Below, one piece after another: positions 41,288 to 50,050 of a DNA stretch of 64,000 bases (the stretch's first letter is position 1; each line of letters opens with the position of its first letter). The stretch spans positions 558,001 to 622,000 of the forward strand of contig NZ_CP060705.1 of the NCBI RefSeq assembly GCF_003048835.2. The letters run 5' to 3'. Made by a program: the position numbers and the translations under genes. The stretch comes from Campylobacter concisus (GTDB lineage Bacteria > Campylobacterota > Campylobacteria > Campylobacterales > Campylobacteraceae). Below the pieces are notes generated by a model, which worked only from the letters and a program-made list of their open reading frames with translations, was not told where the DNA came from and did not search any database.

Positions 41288-41495
41288 GATAGATGTGCCT
41301 GATAAGGCTATAGACAGGTCAAATAACACTTTCTACTTATCACGACTAGGTGATAAATTTGGACTTTTGGATGAAAACTTTAATGTCGTTATCAAAAATA
41401 GCATTTATGATAAATTTGAGGTGCTTCAAAGGATAAATGAAACTACTTTTTTGATAAAAATAGCAGAGCGAGATATCTTAGTGGGTAGCGAGTGA
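41244..41495 (+). pseudogene. Probable frameshifted C-terminal part of the WG-repeat gene
   Basis: An overlapping +1-shifted frame encodes NEIDVPDKAIDRSNNTFYLS and then DKFGLLDENFNVVI, a degenerate WG-like unit, and ends at 41495. Removing one A from the A6 run at 41279-41284 fuses it to the previous frame as ...ESKNEIDVPDK. This could be a sequencing error, a real mutation or a phase-variable/programmed shift. An alternative is that translation starts at TTG 41268, but no good ribosome site precedes it. Confidence 0.6.
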
Positions 41496-41527
41496 ATTTT
41501 AAAATAAGCTAGCTATAAAAAGCTTTG

Positions 41528-41560
41528 CCAGCCAGTTAAATTTAACTTGGCTGGTTTTTT
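41528..41560. terminator. Terminator between WG-repeat gene and sppA
   Basis: CCAGCC (41528-41533) and GGCTGG (41549-41554) enclose an AGTTAAATTTAACT inner palindrome and are followed by six T on the plus strand. The position between convergent genes suggests use in both directions; on the minus strand the tail is less T-rich. Confidence 0.85.
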
Positions 41561-42422
41561 ATCTAAGTTTTGTCTCGAAAAATGCGTTAAAAAGCGAGTT
41601 TATGCCTTGCTTTGTAAATTTCTCCATTATCTTTTCGATCTGCGGTTTTTCTTGCCAAACTGGCTCATCTACGAGGCTCATTTTAGCTAGCTCATTTTGA
41701 GCGTCTATGTAGCTACCAAGGCTATCAATTAGCCCCATTTTTAGGGCATTGTGCGCCAAAAAGACCCTTGCGTTTGCCCACTCGTCTTTTTTATTGATAT
41801 CTAAATTTCTAGCCTCTGCCACGTCGCTTACAAAGAGCATATAAGCGTCATTTACGAGCCCTTGCAAGCTCTCACGCTCCTGCTTGCTCCAGCTCCTCAT
41901 AAAGGTGCCAGCTTCTTTAAACTCGCCAGCCTTCACCACCTGCTCGCTCACGCCTAGATTTTTGGCTAAATTTTCGATGTTTGCCCCTTGCATGATGACG
42001 CCGATCGAGCCGATGAAAGCACCAGGGTTTGCGATGATGGCGTCGGCATTTACGCCAGCGTAGTAGCTACCACTTGCCATGTTGCCAGCTGCGTATGCGA
42101 GCACTTTTTTGCTCTCCTTTAGTCGCTTGACCGCCATGGCTAGCTCCACGCTCGGGCTTAGCGCGCCGCCTGGGCTGTCGATGTAGAGCAGCACGCCTTT
42201 GATGCTGCTATCAGCTCTTGCTTTTTCGAGCGCATCTAAAATTTCACTAGTATCTACTATCGTGCCGGTGATGTCTATGCGAGCTAAATTTGGCTCTTGT
42301 ATCTTGCCATCTGGCGCGAAAATAAAAAATAATATGAGTAAAAATATGAGCGCTTTAAAGTAGTTGTTGATAAATTTAAAAATTCCCAAAATTCCTCTAA
42401 AAATAAGCCTTAAAATTTGCAA
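41559..42422 (-). CDS. sppA: Signal peptide peptidase SppA (S49)
   Basis: Membrane-anchored serine protease that degrades cleaved signal peptides. It is a short single-domain form of 287 aa with one N-terminal helix (about 21-40). The catalytic Ser lies in GNMASGSYYAG and the Lys in VVKAGEFKEAGT, with the S49 motif DSPGGALSPS before them. It ends in the terminator shared with the WG gene. It overlaps the upstream amidohydrolase gene by 13 bp. The same pairing occurs in C. jejuni (Cj0067-Cj0068). Confidence 0.93.
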   Translation of the reverse strand: MQILRLIFRGILGIFKFINNYFKALIFLLILFFIFAPDGKIQEPNLARIDITGTIVDTSEILDALEKARADSSIKGVLLYIDSPGGALSPSVELAMAVKRLKESKKVLAYAAGNMASGSYYAGVNADAIIANPGAFIGSIGVIMQGANIENLAKNLGVSEQVVKAGEFKEAGTFMRSWSKQERESLQGLVNDAYMLFVSDVAEARNLDINKKDEWANARVFLAHNALKMGLIDSLGSYIDAQNELAKMSLVDEPVWQEKPQIEKIMEKFTKQGINSLFNAFFETKLR

Positions 42423-43627
42423 ATTTTGCCTCCGATATATAGTTTTTTAGCCTCGTTTGTATGAAGTATGAGCTGAAGTATTAGCTCGCTATCATCGCAC
42501 TCTAGGTCGTTATAGACGGCAAGATCAGCCGCGCGTCCTGCTTTTATCTCGCCGTTATTTGTCCTAAGTGCCTTTGCGCCTCCATGTGTTGCAGCGACAA
42601 AAAGCCTAGTGGCAAGCTCGTTTAGATCAAGGCTGGCGTGGGTAAATAGAGCAGCTCTTAGTTCATGCCAAAAATTTAGGCTGATATTTGAGCTAAGGCC
42701 GTCTGTGCCGATGTTTAGACTGATATTATTTTTGAAAATTTCTTTTAAATTTAGCGCCTTTTTGCCAAGCAGTCTGTTTGAAACGGCGCAGTGTGTCACG
42801 CTGTGGTGAGGCTTAAATTTAGCAAAATCGCTCACATAAACGCAGTGCGTAAAGAGTGTATTTATCTCATGAAACATCGCAAAGTAGCCCTGCGCGTCAT
42901 ACATCGGCTTTGGATCTGGGCTAAATCTTAAAAGGTGTTTTTTAAAGCCACCGCTGCCACGTTCTAGCCACTGCTTTTCAGCCTTGCTCTCTAAAAAATG
43001 CGTGCTTACAAGCAGGTCCTCTTTTTTAGCGATCTCAAGGGCGACTTTGGCGAGCTTTGGGTGCACAGAGTAGGGCGAGTGCAGCGAGATAGCTGGGGTG
43101 AAATTTTGGCTTTTATAGCCCTTTGTCTTTTCAAATTTAGCTAAAAAATTTTGCAAATTTTGTTCGCACATTTGCTCGCTTGAGCCTAAAATTTCACTAA
43201 AAAGCACGACTTTTAGCGGACTAGCGGCTAAAATTTCAAGATCACTACCAAAGCTAGATATCTCGCCAACGGCACAAACTCCGCTTTTTAGCAGCGAATT
43301 TATAGCTTCACTCATCGCCTTTTTAGCGTCCATCTTGGCTAGCTCGACACCTTTATCGACGATAGAGCCAAGCCACTTTATAAAATCACCATATTTTAGT
43401 GTGCTAACGTTTGAGCTAAATTCCAAATGAACGTGCGTATTTACGAAGGCTGGGGCGATCACACTCTCACCAAAGTCGCAAATTTTTGCATCTTTAAATT
43501 TCTTTTGCGCCTCTTTTTCGTTTGTAATTTCTAAAATTTTACCCTCATCAATGACAACACAAGAATTTCTTAAAATTTTTGGATTTTCTCCGCCAGTGAT
43601 GATCTTTTTTGCTTTTAAAATTTCCAT
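42410..43627 (-). CDS. mqnX: Amidohydrolase, probable aminodeoxyfutalosine deaminase
   Basis: Metal-dependent deaminase, 405 aa, of the TrzN/ATZ-like amidohydrolase subgroup. Motifs: NTHVHLEFS metal site near 65, a SLHSPYSVHP strand, STHFLESKAEKQWLERG with His and Glu, a THCVYVSD His, and GTDGLSSNISLNFWHELR with the catalytic Asp. The HFLES..E arrangement and epsilonproteobacterial setting fit the 6-amino-6-deoxyfutalosine deaminase of the futalosine pathway for menaquinone. Synteny with aroQ and sppA as in C. jejuni supports this. A generic adenosine/guanine-type deaminase is the alternative. Its upstream gap is shared with divergent aroQ. Confidence 0.8.
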   Translation of the reverse strand: MEILKAKKIITGGENPKILRNSCVVIDEGKILEITNEKEAQKKFKDAKICDFGESVIAPAFVNTHVHLEFSSNVSTLKYGDFIKWLGSIVDKGVELAKMDAKKAMSEAINSLLKSGVCAVGEISSFGSDLEILAASPLKVVLFSEILGSSEQMCEQNLQNFLAKFEKTKGYKSQNFTPAISLHSPYSVHPKLAKVALEIAKKEDLLVSTHFLESKAEKQWLERGSGGFKKHLLRFSPDPKPMYDAQGYFAMFHEINTLFTHCVYVSDFAKFKPHHSVTHCAVSNRLLGKKALNLKEIFKNNISLNIGTDGLSSNISLNFWHELRAALFTHASLDLNELATRLFVAATHGGAKALRTNNGEIKAGRAADLAVYNDLECDDSELILQLILHTNEAKKLYIGGKICKF

Positions 43628-43711
43628 TTCTAGCCTTAAATTTTTGTTATTGTAGCGAAAATTTAGGAACGAAAATGTATAATTTGGGCTATTTAATCAA
43701 AAAGGAGTGAC

Positions 43712-44191
43712 ATGGATAAGAAGCTAAAAATAATGGTTATCCAAGGCCCAAATATCAACATGCTTGGCGCTAGAGAGCCAGGAATTTACGGCATTATGAA
43801 GATGGAGGATATCCACTCTCAAATGAAGATCGTTGCCGATCAAAATGACGTAGAGATCGAGTTTTTTCAAAGCAACCTTGAGGGCGAGCTAGTTGATAAG
43901 ATTCAAGAGTGCTTGGGCGATGCTGACGGCATCATCATAAATCCAGCCGCTTACACTCACACCTCTATCGCTATCCGTGACGCGCTAAGTGCGGTTGCGC
44001 TGCCAGTTATCGAGGTGCATATCAGCAACGTTTATAGAAGAGAAGAATTCCGTCACAAAAGCCTTATCGCACCAGTTGCTGCAGGCCAGATCGTGGGCTT
44101 TGGACCAGTTGGCTATCATTTGGCGATGATTGGCATGCTTCAAATTTTTGAGCAGATAAAAGCAGTAAGAGCAAATCAAAAAGCACAATGA
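43712..44191 (+). CDS. aroQ: 3-dehydroquinate dehydratase, type II
   Basis: Third step of the shikimate pathway. The 159-aa protein has the type II signature: [18 protein letters not shown] (with catalytic Tyr), [31 protein letters not shown] and [17 protein letters not shown] with the catalytic His/Arg region. RBS is AAGGAG. It overlaps the next gene by 4 bp and heads a long run toward fliY. Confidence 0.97.
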   Translation: MDKKLKIMVIQGPNINMLGAREPGIYGIMKMEDIHSQMKIVADQNDVEIEFFQSNLEGELVDKIQECLGDADGIIINPAAYTHTSIAIRDALSAVALPVIEVHISNVYRREEFRHKSLIAPVAAGQIVGFGPVGYHLAMIGMLQIFEQIKAVRANQKAQ

Positions 44192-45213
44192 ATTTCATCT
44201 TAAAGGACGAAAACGCCGTATTTTACGAGTGTGGCTACAGCTGCGACAATGAGTTTTTGCTATGTCTTGACGGCGTGAAATACTTTTTCACGGACGCGAG
44301 GTATTATTTCGAGGCAAAAAGTTGCGTAAATGCTGGCGTGGTCGTTCTTTTAGCGCAGAGAAATTTAATAAGCGAGGTGCGGGCTTTTTTAAGAAAGATG
44401 AAGCCAAAAAGCCTTGTTTTTAACCCTGATGAGCTAAGTATCAGCGAGTTTAACGCGCTTAGCAAGGGTTTTAATATAAATTTCAAGCCAAAGGCAAATT
44501 TCTCTAGACTAAAGAGAATTTGCAAAAGCGAAGATGAGGTAAAAATTTTAAAAAGAGCTAGCGAATTTGGAGCAAAATGCTTTGATGAATTTGCTAAATT
44601 TGTGCGTGAAAATGGCGAAGGGATGAGCGAAAAGGAACTTCATTTTAACGCCTCGCTCATCTTTAGGCAAAAAAATGAGCTAGGTCTTAGCTTTGATCCG
44701 ATCGTGGCGATAAATGAAAATGCCGCAAAGGCGCACGCGCTGCCTGGGGATAAAATTTTAAAAAGGGGCGATTTGCTGCTACTTGACGCTGGGGTTAAAT
44801 TTAATCGCTACTGCTCTGATCGCACCAGAACTGCTTGCTTTGATGAAAATTTTAACTTTTCAAAGGAGCAAAAATTTAAAAACGCCAAGATGCAAGAAAT
44901 TTACGAGATCGTAAAAGAGGCTCAGGCTGCTGCGATAAAGGTCACAAGAGCTGGCATTAGGGCATGCGAGATAGACCTTGCGGCAAGAAGCGTCATAGCA
45001 AAGGCTGGATATGAAAAGGCCTTTTTTCACTCGACAGGACATGGCGTGGGCGTCGATATACACGAGCTTCCAGTCATCTCAGCAAGAAGTGAAACGCTCA
45101 TAAAAGAGGGCATGGTTTTTAGTATAGAGCCTGGAATTTATCTAGAAAATGAATTTGGCGTGCGCATCGAGGACGTAGTGGTCGCAAGAGAAGGTGGGTG
45201 CGAAATTTTATGA
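44188..45213 (+). CDS. pepP: Xaa-Pro aminopeptidase (M24B)
   Basis: Cytosolic metallopeptidase that removes N-terminal residues before proline. The 341 aa have an N-terminal creatinase-like domain (1-120) and a pita-bread catalytic domain. Metal ligands: Asp in [19 protein letters not shown] (two Asp), His in [14 protein letters not shown], Glu in [10 protein letters not shown] and Glu in GVRIEDVVV. The protein is somewhat short compared with E. coli PepP, closer to the PepQ-like bacterial group, so the exact name is loose. Overlaps aroQ and folK by 4 bp each. Confidence 0.9.
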   Translation: MNFILKDENAVFYECGYSCDNEFLLCLDGVKYFFTDARYYFEAKSCVNAGVVVLLAQRNLISEVRAFLRKMKPKSLVFNPDELSISEFNALSKGFNINFKPKANFSRLKRICKSEDEVKILKRASEFGAKCFDEFAKFVRENGEGMSEKELHFNASLIFRQKNELGLSFDPIVAINENAAKAHALPGDKILKRGDLLLLDAGVKFNRYCSDRTRTACFDENFNFSKEQKFKNAKMQEIYEIVKEAQAAAIKVTRAGIRACEIDLAARSVIAKAGYEKAFFHSTGHGVGVDIHELPVISARSETLIKEGMVFSIEPGIYLENEFGVRIEDVVVAREGGCEIL

Positions 45214-45686
45214 GGCTAGCTGGAGCAAGAAAGATCGTAAAAAGCCGTTTTTGCCCTAGTTTTTTTGAAAAAAGAGATGAGTTTAAGTATGAGGCGCTAG
45301 TTGGCATGGGTGGCAACATCGGCGATAGCGCAAAGAGGTTTGATAAATTTATAAGAGCGATTACAAGTGATAGTAGGTTTCATGTAGTTGAAGTCTCGCC
45401 GATCCTGATAAATGCGGCGTTTGGCTACGAAGAGCAGGCTGATTTTAGTAACGCTGTTATAAATTTACAAACATCTATGAGCCCTAGAAATTTGCTAAAA
45501 ATTTTGGGGCATTATGAGAGTAAATTTAAGCGCGTGAGGACGTTTAAAAATGCGCCACGCACGCTTGATCTGGATATTTTGTATTTTAGTAAAAAAGTCT
45601 ATAAGACGCCGCGCCTTATTGTCCCGCACCCAGGGGCTAGCAAGAGGCTTAGCGTGATCGTGCCACTAGGGCTTATGAGAGGTTAA
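45210..45686 (+). CDS. folK: HPPK, folate synthesis pyrophosphokinase
   Basis: Transfers pyrophosphate from ATP to hydroxymethyl-dihydropterin. The 158-aa protein begins [20 protein letters not shown], a campylobacter-type N-terminal extension, and then shows GMGGNIGDSAKRF, a long helix, FKRVRTFKNAPRTLDLDIL (the HPPK signature) and PHPGASKR. The ATG at 45210 overlaps the pepP stop (ATGA); an ATG at 45198 lies inside pepP and is less likely. Followed by flhF after nine bases. Confidence 0.92.
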   Translation: MRLAGARKIVKSRFCPSFFEKRDEFKYEALVGMGGNIGDSAKRFDKFIRAITSDSRFHVVEVSPILINAAFGYEEQADFSNAVINLQTSMSPRNLLKILGHYESKFKRVRTFKNAPRTLDLDILYFSKKVYKTPRLIVPHPGASKRLSVIVPLGLMRG

Positions 45687-45695
45687 AGGATATAA

Positions 45696-47054
45696 ATGGC
45701 TACAAAATTTCATACTTTTACAGGTGAGAGCACCATCGAGGCTTTGAAAAAGGCGCAAGAAGCGTGCGGCGAGAAGGCCATACTCGTTACCACAAAGCAA
45801 ATTCAAGCCAAAACGATAAACAAAAAGCCGCTTTATGAAATTTTAGTAAGCGTCGAAGAGGACGAGGTAAAACAGCCACCAAAGCCAAATGTAAAAGCTA
45901 TAAATTATGAAAATGCCTACTCTAAATTTAGCAAAAACTACGAGCCGCCAAAGCCAAAATTTGAGATAAAAGAGGAGCCTGCTAAATTTGAGGCAAAGAC
46001 GACGTCGCCTGAGCCTTACGATCCAAATGAGAGCGTGCTTTTAAATATCTCAGACGTCGCAAAAGAGATAAGTGCGATCGCAAATGTCGATATGAACGAG
46101 ATAAAAGAGCCAAATACAAATGGCATGAATAAAAAAATAGATGACATGGCAAAGCAAGTAAGCGTGCTAAGCGAGAAAATAGGGCTGATAACTGACATGA
46201 TCTGGGACGAAAAAGCCCCAAATCGCAACAATCTCTCGATCCCGCCAGAGTTTGCCACTATTTACAAGCTCGCAAAACAAAGCGGCATGAAAGAGGAGCA
46301 TCTAGAGGCGATCATGCAAACGACGCTTGAAAATTTGCCTGTTTCTATGAAAAGCAACCCAACTGCGGTAAAAAGGTACTTCTACTCACTTTTGAGAAAT
46401 ATGCTACCTTGTAGAAAAGAGCTAAATGATAAAAAACAGCGCATAATGATGCTAGTTGGTCCAACCGGAGTTGGCAAGACGACGACTCTTGCAAAGCTCG
46501 CGGCTCGTTTTGCATACGGCAACGAAAAGCGCTATAAAACGGGCATTATCACGCTTGATACATATCGTATCGGAGCGGTCGAGCAGCTATTTCAGTACGC
46601 TAAGATGATGAAGCTACCGATCCTTGACGTCATAGAGGTCGAGGACTTTCAAAACGCCATAAAGCAGCTTAGCTACTGCGACGTGATCCTAATCGACACC
46701 ACCGGAAATTCGCAGTATGACAAAGAAAAGCTTGAAAGACTTGATAAATTTTTAAAGCATAGCGGCGCAAAGATCGATGTAAATTTAGTCCTCTCAGCTG
46801 GCTCAAAGGTTGAAGACCTAATAGAAATTTATAATGGATTTTCATTTTTAGAGATCGACACTTTAATAATCACAAAATTTGACGAGACCAAAATTTTTGG
46901 CAACGTCTTTTCGCTGATATATGAGACAAATACGCCAGTTAGCTACTTTAGCGTGGGTCAAGAGGTGCCTGATGACCTTGTGGAGGCAAGGAGCGAATTT
47001 TTAGTAGAGTGCGTGTTTGACGGCTTTACAAAGCAAAAGGCTAGCGATGAATAA
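45696..47054 (+). CDS. flhF: Flagellar SRP-like GTPase FlhF
   Basis: Controls flagellar placement and, in C. jejuni, sigma-54-dependent flagellar gene expression. The 452 aa have a basic N-terminal B region, a linker (about 60-170), an N domain, and a G domain with P-loop GPTGVGKTTT at 255-264, DTYRIGAVEQL, a DTTGNSQYD G3 region and TKFDE G4. RBS TAAAGG. It overlaps flhG by 8 bp. The same order folK-flhF-flhG is found in C. jejuni. Confidence 0.97.
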   Translation: MATKFHTFTGESTIEALKKAQEACGEKAILVTTKQIQAKTINKKPLYEILVSVEEDEVKQPPKPNVKAINYENAYSKFSKNYEPPKPKFEIKEEPAKFEAKTTSPEPYDPNESVLLNISDVAKEISAIANVDMNEIKEPNTNGMNKKIDDMAKQVSVLSEKIGLITDMIWDEKAPNRNNLSIPPEFATIYKLAKQSGMKEEHLEAIMQTTLENLPVSMKSNPTAVKRYFYSLLRNMLPCRKELNDKKQRIMMLVGPTGVGKTTTLAKLAARFAYGNEKRYKTGIITLDTYRIGAVEQLFQYAKMMKLPILDVIEVEDFQNAIKQLSYCDVILIDTTGNSQYDKEKLERLDKFLKHSGAKIDVNLVLSAGSKVEDLIEIYNGFSFLEIDTLIITKFDETKIFGNVFSLIYETNTPVSYFSVGQEVPDDLVEARSEFLVECVFDGFTKQKASDE

Positions 47055-47913
47055 TCAAGCACAAAAGCTACAAAATTTAGTCCAGTCTCAAAATAAGGCT
47101 AAAAATACGCATTTTATAGCGATTACAAGCGGCAAAGGCGGCGTTGGTAAGAGCACGATAAGTGCAAATTTGGCAAATGTCTTGTCGCAAAATGGCTATA
47201 AAGTGGGGCTTTTTGACGCTGATATAGGCCTTGCAAACCTTGATGTTATTTTAAACGTTAAAATGGGCAAAAACCTGCTTCACGTGCTAAAGGGCGAGTG
47301 CAGCTTAAAAGACATCTTGATACCTATAAATAAAAATCTCATCCTCATCCCTGGCGAGAGCGGCGATGAAATTTTGAAATTTAACAATCAATTTTTATTT
47401 GAGAGATTTTTAGATGAGGCGAGCGAACTTGATCAGCTTGACTTTTTGATCATTGACACCGGTGCTGGCATAGGCGGCAGTACGCAGCTCTTTTTAGAGG
47501 CGGCTGACGAGGTTGTCGTGGTGACTGTGCCTGACCCTGCGGCGATAACCGATGCATACGCGGTCATAAAGATCGTCTCAAGGTTTAAAAATAACGAGCT
47601 TTTGCTTTTAAATATGGTAAAAAACGAGGCTGAGGCCACTAGAATTTATGAAAATGTAAAGCGAGTGGCAAATGCAAATATTGGGCCAAGCTTAAATTTA
47701 GAGCTAATTGGTTACGTCGCTTCTGATAAGAGTGTGGCAAGGAGCATAAAACAAAGGACGCTCTTTACAGATGACGAAGCTTACGGCTCTGCTAGCGTGC
47801 AGATCAAGAATATTGCTTCGAATTTGCTTTATAGGTTGGAACGAAAAGTGCTTAAAGATGAGCAAAGCAGGAGCTTTGGGGGCTTCTTTAAGCGTTTGAT
47901 AGAACAATTTTAA
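47047..47913 (+). CDS. flhG: Flagellar number regulator FlhG (MinD-like ATPase)
   Basis: ParA/MinD-family ATPase that limits flagellar number, works with FlhF, and in Campylobacter also affects polar division. The 288 aa contain the deviant Walker A KGGVGKST near 30-37, FDADIGLANLD, and FLIIDTGAGIG. A longer frame to 47017 lies inside flhF; the ATG at 47047 has AAGG seven bases upstream. It carries a C-terminal basic amphipathic stretch (SRSFGGFFKRLIEQF) likely to bind membrane. Confidence 0.96.
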   Translation: MNNQAQKLQNLVQSQNKAKNTHFIAITSGKGGVGKSTISANLANVLSQNGYKVGLFDADIGLANLDVILNVKMGKNLLHVLKGECSLKDILIPINKNLILIPGESGDEILKFNNQFLFERFLDEASELDQLDFLIIDTGAGIGGSTQLFLEAADEVVVVTVPDPAAITDAYAVIKIVSRFKNNELLLLNMVKNEAEATRIYENVKRVANANIGPSLNLELIGYVASDKSVARSIKQRTLFTDDEAYGSASVQIKNIASNLLYRLERKVLKDEQSRSFGGFFKRLIEQF

Positions 47914-47926
47914 TGGAGATTGAGCT

Positions 47927-48271
47927 TTGCGTGCAGAAAATTTTATAGCATTTTTTACGGTTTGTGGATTTTTCATAGGCATAGTTTTTACCTTGCTAAA
48001 GGTGAGCGAGCCTATCGAAATGCTCGTTTATACGCTAGTTATTACTTTATTTTTTTACCTTATAATTCACATCGTGATAATGAACTACGTCGATGTAAAA
48101 AGGACTTTGAAGAAATTTTTTGACAAGCAAAGACATGAGGAGATTGCTGATTATCTCATCTCTGAGCTAAACGTTAGGGAAAAACGGATGGAAAATATCA
48201 TGCTAAAAGTAACCACCGAAAATTTAGACTCTGGTAAGCAAAATGTACGAACTAAAGCAAAAGCAGCTTAA
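47927..48271 (+). CDS. Small membrane protein between flhG and fliA
   Basis: A 114-aa protein with two hydrophobic segments (about 6-24 and 31-53) and a charged cytoplasmic C-terminal tail rich in Arg, Lys and Glu. I do not know its function; a gene of this kind at the same place in C. jejuni (Cj0062c) suggests a conserved motility-linked role. It starts with TTG (47927), preceded by TGGAG, and overlaps fliA by 29 bp. Confidence 0.8.
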   Translation: MRAENFIAFFTVCGFFIGIVFTLLKVSEPIEMLVYTLVITLFFYLIIHIVIMNYVDVKRTLKKFFDKQRHEEIADYLISELNVREKRMENIMLKVTTENLDSGKQNVRTKAKAA

Positions 48272-48947
48272 CGCTTATAAAAGCACCATTAAAAAAGAGC
48301 AAGACGAGATCGTCTTAAAATACATGCCAGCTCTGCGTGCAATGGCCTTTAGACTAAAGGAGCGCTTGCCTTCAAGTATCGACGTAAATGACCTTATAAG
48401 CGTTGGCGTTGAGGAGATGATAAAGCTTAGCAGGAAGTATGACAAAGAGCAAAACGACTCATTTTGGGGATATGGCAAAAAGAGAATTTATGGCTCGATG
48501 CTTGACTACCTTAGAGCGCTTGATGTTGTTAGTAGAAGCGACAGAAAGCTAGTAAAGAGCATAAATACCGAGATAGATAGCTACTTTAACACACACGAAG
48601 AAGAGCCAAGCGACGAGTATCTGGCTGAAAAGCTAAATGAAGATATCGAAAAGATAAGAGAGGCAAGGGGCGTTAGTGGCATCATCACCATTTTGCCAAT
48701 AGACGAGCAAATGGAGCTAATCGGTCAAAGCGATGTTGAAAAAAGCGTAGAAAAAGAGGATCTTATCTTAAAGATCGAAAGTGCACTAAAAGACTTTGAT
48801 GAGCGTGATCAGATGATCGTTCAGCTTTACTACTACGAAGAGCTAAATTTAAAAGAGATCAGCGAGATAATGAACATCAGCGAGAGTAGAATTTCACAAA
48901 TTCATAAACGTTTGCTTGATCGCATCAGACGCAGCTTGGGGGTTTAA
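48243..48947 (+). CDS. fliA: Flagellar sigma factor FliA (sigma-28)
   Basis: Directs transcription of late flagellar genes such as flagellin. The 234-aa protein has region 2 (LKYMPALRAMAFRLKERLPS, VNDLISVGVEEMIK, WGYGKKRIYGSMLDYLR), a region 3 segment, and region 4 helix-turn-helix LKEISEIMNISESRISQIHK. It overlaps fliM by one base (ATGG after the stop). The anti-sigma factor flgM is not in this window. Confidence 0.97.
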   Translation: MYELKQKQLNAYKSTIKKEQDEIVLKYMPALRAMAFRLKERLPSSIDVNDLISVGVEEMIKLSRKYDKEQNDSFWGYGKKRIYGSMLDYLRALDVVSRSDRKLVKSINTEIDSYFNTHEEEPSDEYLAEKLNEDIEKIREARGVSGIITILPIDEQMELIGQSDVEKSVEKEDLILKIESALKDFDERDQMIVQLYYYEELNLKEISEIMNISESRISQIHKRLLDRIRRSLGV

Positions 48948-50050
48948 TGGCTGATATTTTAAGTCAAGAAGAGATAGATGCACTACTTGAAGTCGTTGAT
49001 GAAGACGGCGATACGAGCAATATCGAGATAGAAGAGAGCCCACAAGGCGAGCAAAAGCAGATCATTATCTATGACTTCAAGCGCCCAAACCGTGTCAGTA
49101 AAGAGCAGCTTCGTGCGATAAAAGGCATCCACGACAAGCTTGCTAGAAATTTAGCTAGTCAAATTTCAAGTGTCATGAGAAGTATCGTCGAACTTAGGCT
49201 TCACAGCGTCGATCAGATGACATATGGCGAGTTTTTGATGAGCTTGCCAAGTCCAACTAGCTTTAATGTCTTTTCGATAAAGCCACTTGATGGAAACTGC
49301 ATCTTAGAGATAAATCCAAGCATAGCATTTCCTATGATAGACCGCTTGCTTGGCGGAACTGGTGAAAATTTCGAGGCAAACAGAGAGCTAACTGACATCG
49401 AGGTAAATTTACTTGATGCGGTGCTTAGGATGATCATGCAGCGTCTAAAAGAGAGCTGGTCGATGATAACTGATATGTATCCAAACGTCGAGGCCAAAGA
49501 GAGCAGTCCAAACGTCGTGCAGATCGTATCTCAAAACGAGATCGTCATCATGGTCGTCATGGAGATCATCGTTGGCGGCTCAAGCGGCATGATAAATTTA
49601 TGCTATCCAGTCATCTACCTAGAGCCGATCCTATCGCGCCTTGCAAACAGGGACATCATGCTTGGCGAAACTAGCGCTAAAAAGAGTAGAAACAAAGAGC
49701 TAAAAACGCTAATAGGCCGTGCCGAGGTGCTTTATGAGGCGATACTAGGTAAATCAATCGTTAGCGTAAATGAGTTTTTAAATTTAAAAGAGGGCGATAT
49801 CTTAAGGCTTGATAGAGGCGCTGATGATAAGGCGATCGTTTGCATCGATAAAAAAGAGGTATTTTTAGCTGAAGTTGGACTTCATAGATTTAGAAAGTCT
49901 ATCAAGATCGAGCAGCTAATCCGCTCTGATAAAGACGAGATCAAACACATCCTAGAAAAATATGAAGAAGAGCGAAAAGCAAAACTAATGGCATACGACG
50001 AGGCCAACGAACACAACAACGAAGAAGAGAGCGAAGATAATGACGAATGA
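48947..50050 (+). CDS. fliM: Flagellar motor switch protein FliM
   Basis: C-ring protein that binds CheY-P and sets rotation direction. The 367 aa have the N-terminal CheY-binding peptide (ILSQEEIDALLEV), the middle CheC-like domain (about 45-230, with GGTGENFEANRELTDIE) and a C-terminal SpoA/FliN-like domain (about 250-330). The very acidic Glu/Asp/Asn tail is unusual in length. It overlaps fliY by 11 bp. Confidence 0.97.
   Translation: MADILSQEEIDALLEVVDEDGDTSNIEIEESPQGEQKQIIIYDFKRPNRVSKEQLRAIKGIHDKLARNLASQISSVMRSIVELRLHSVDQMTYGEFLMSLPSPTSFNVFSIKPLDGNCILEINPSIAFPMIDRLLGGTGENFEANRELTDIEVNLLDAVLRMIMQRLKESWSMITDMYPNVEAKESSPNVVQIVSQNEIVIMVVMEIIVGGSSGMINLCYPVIYLEPILSRLANRDIMLGETSAKKSRNKELKTLIGRAEVLYEAILGKSIVSVNEFLNLKEGDILRLDRGADDKAIVCIDKKEVFLAEVGLHRFRKSIKIEQLIRSDKDEIKHILEKYEEERKAKLMAYDEANEHNNEEESEDNDE

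Noticed and set aside
40691-41329. 212-aa minus-strand ORF over the WG-repeat gene
   Set aside because: It is the antisense shadow of the 102-bp repeats. The plus-strand frame has a strong ribosome site, known WG units and normal composition.
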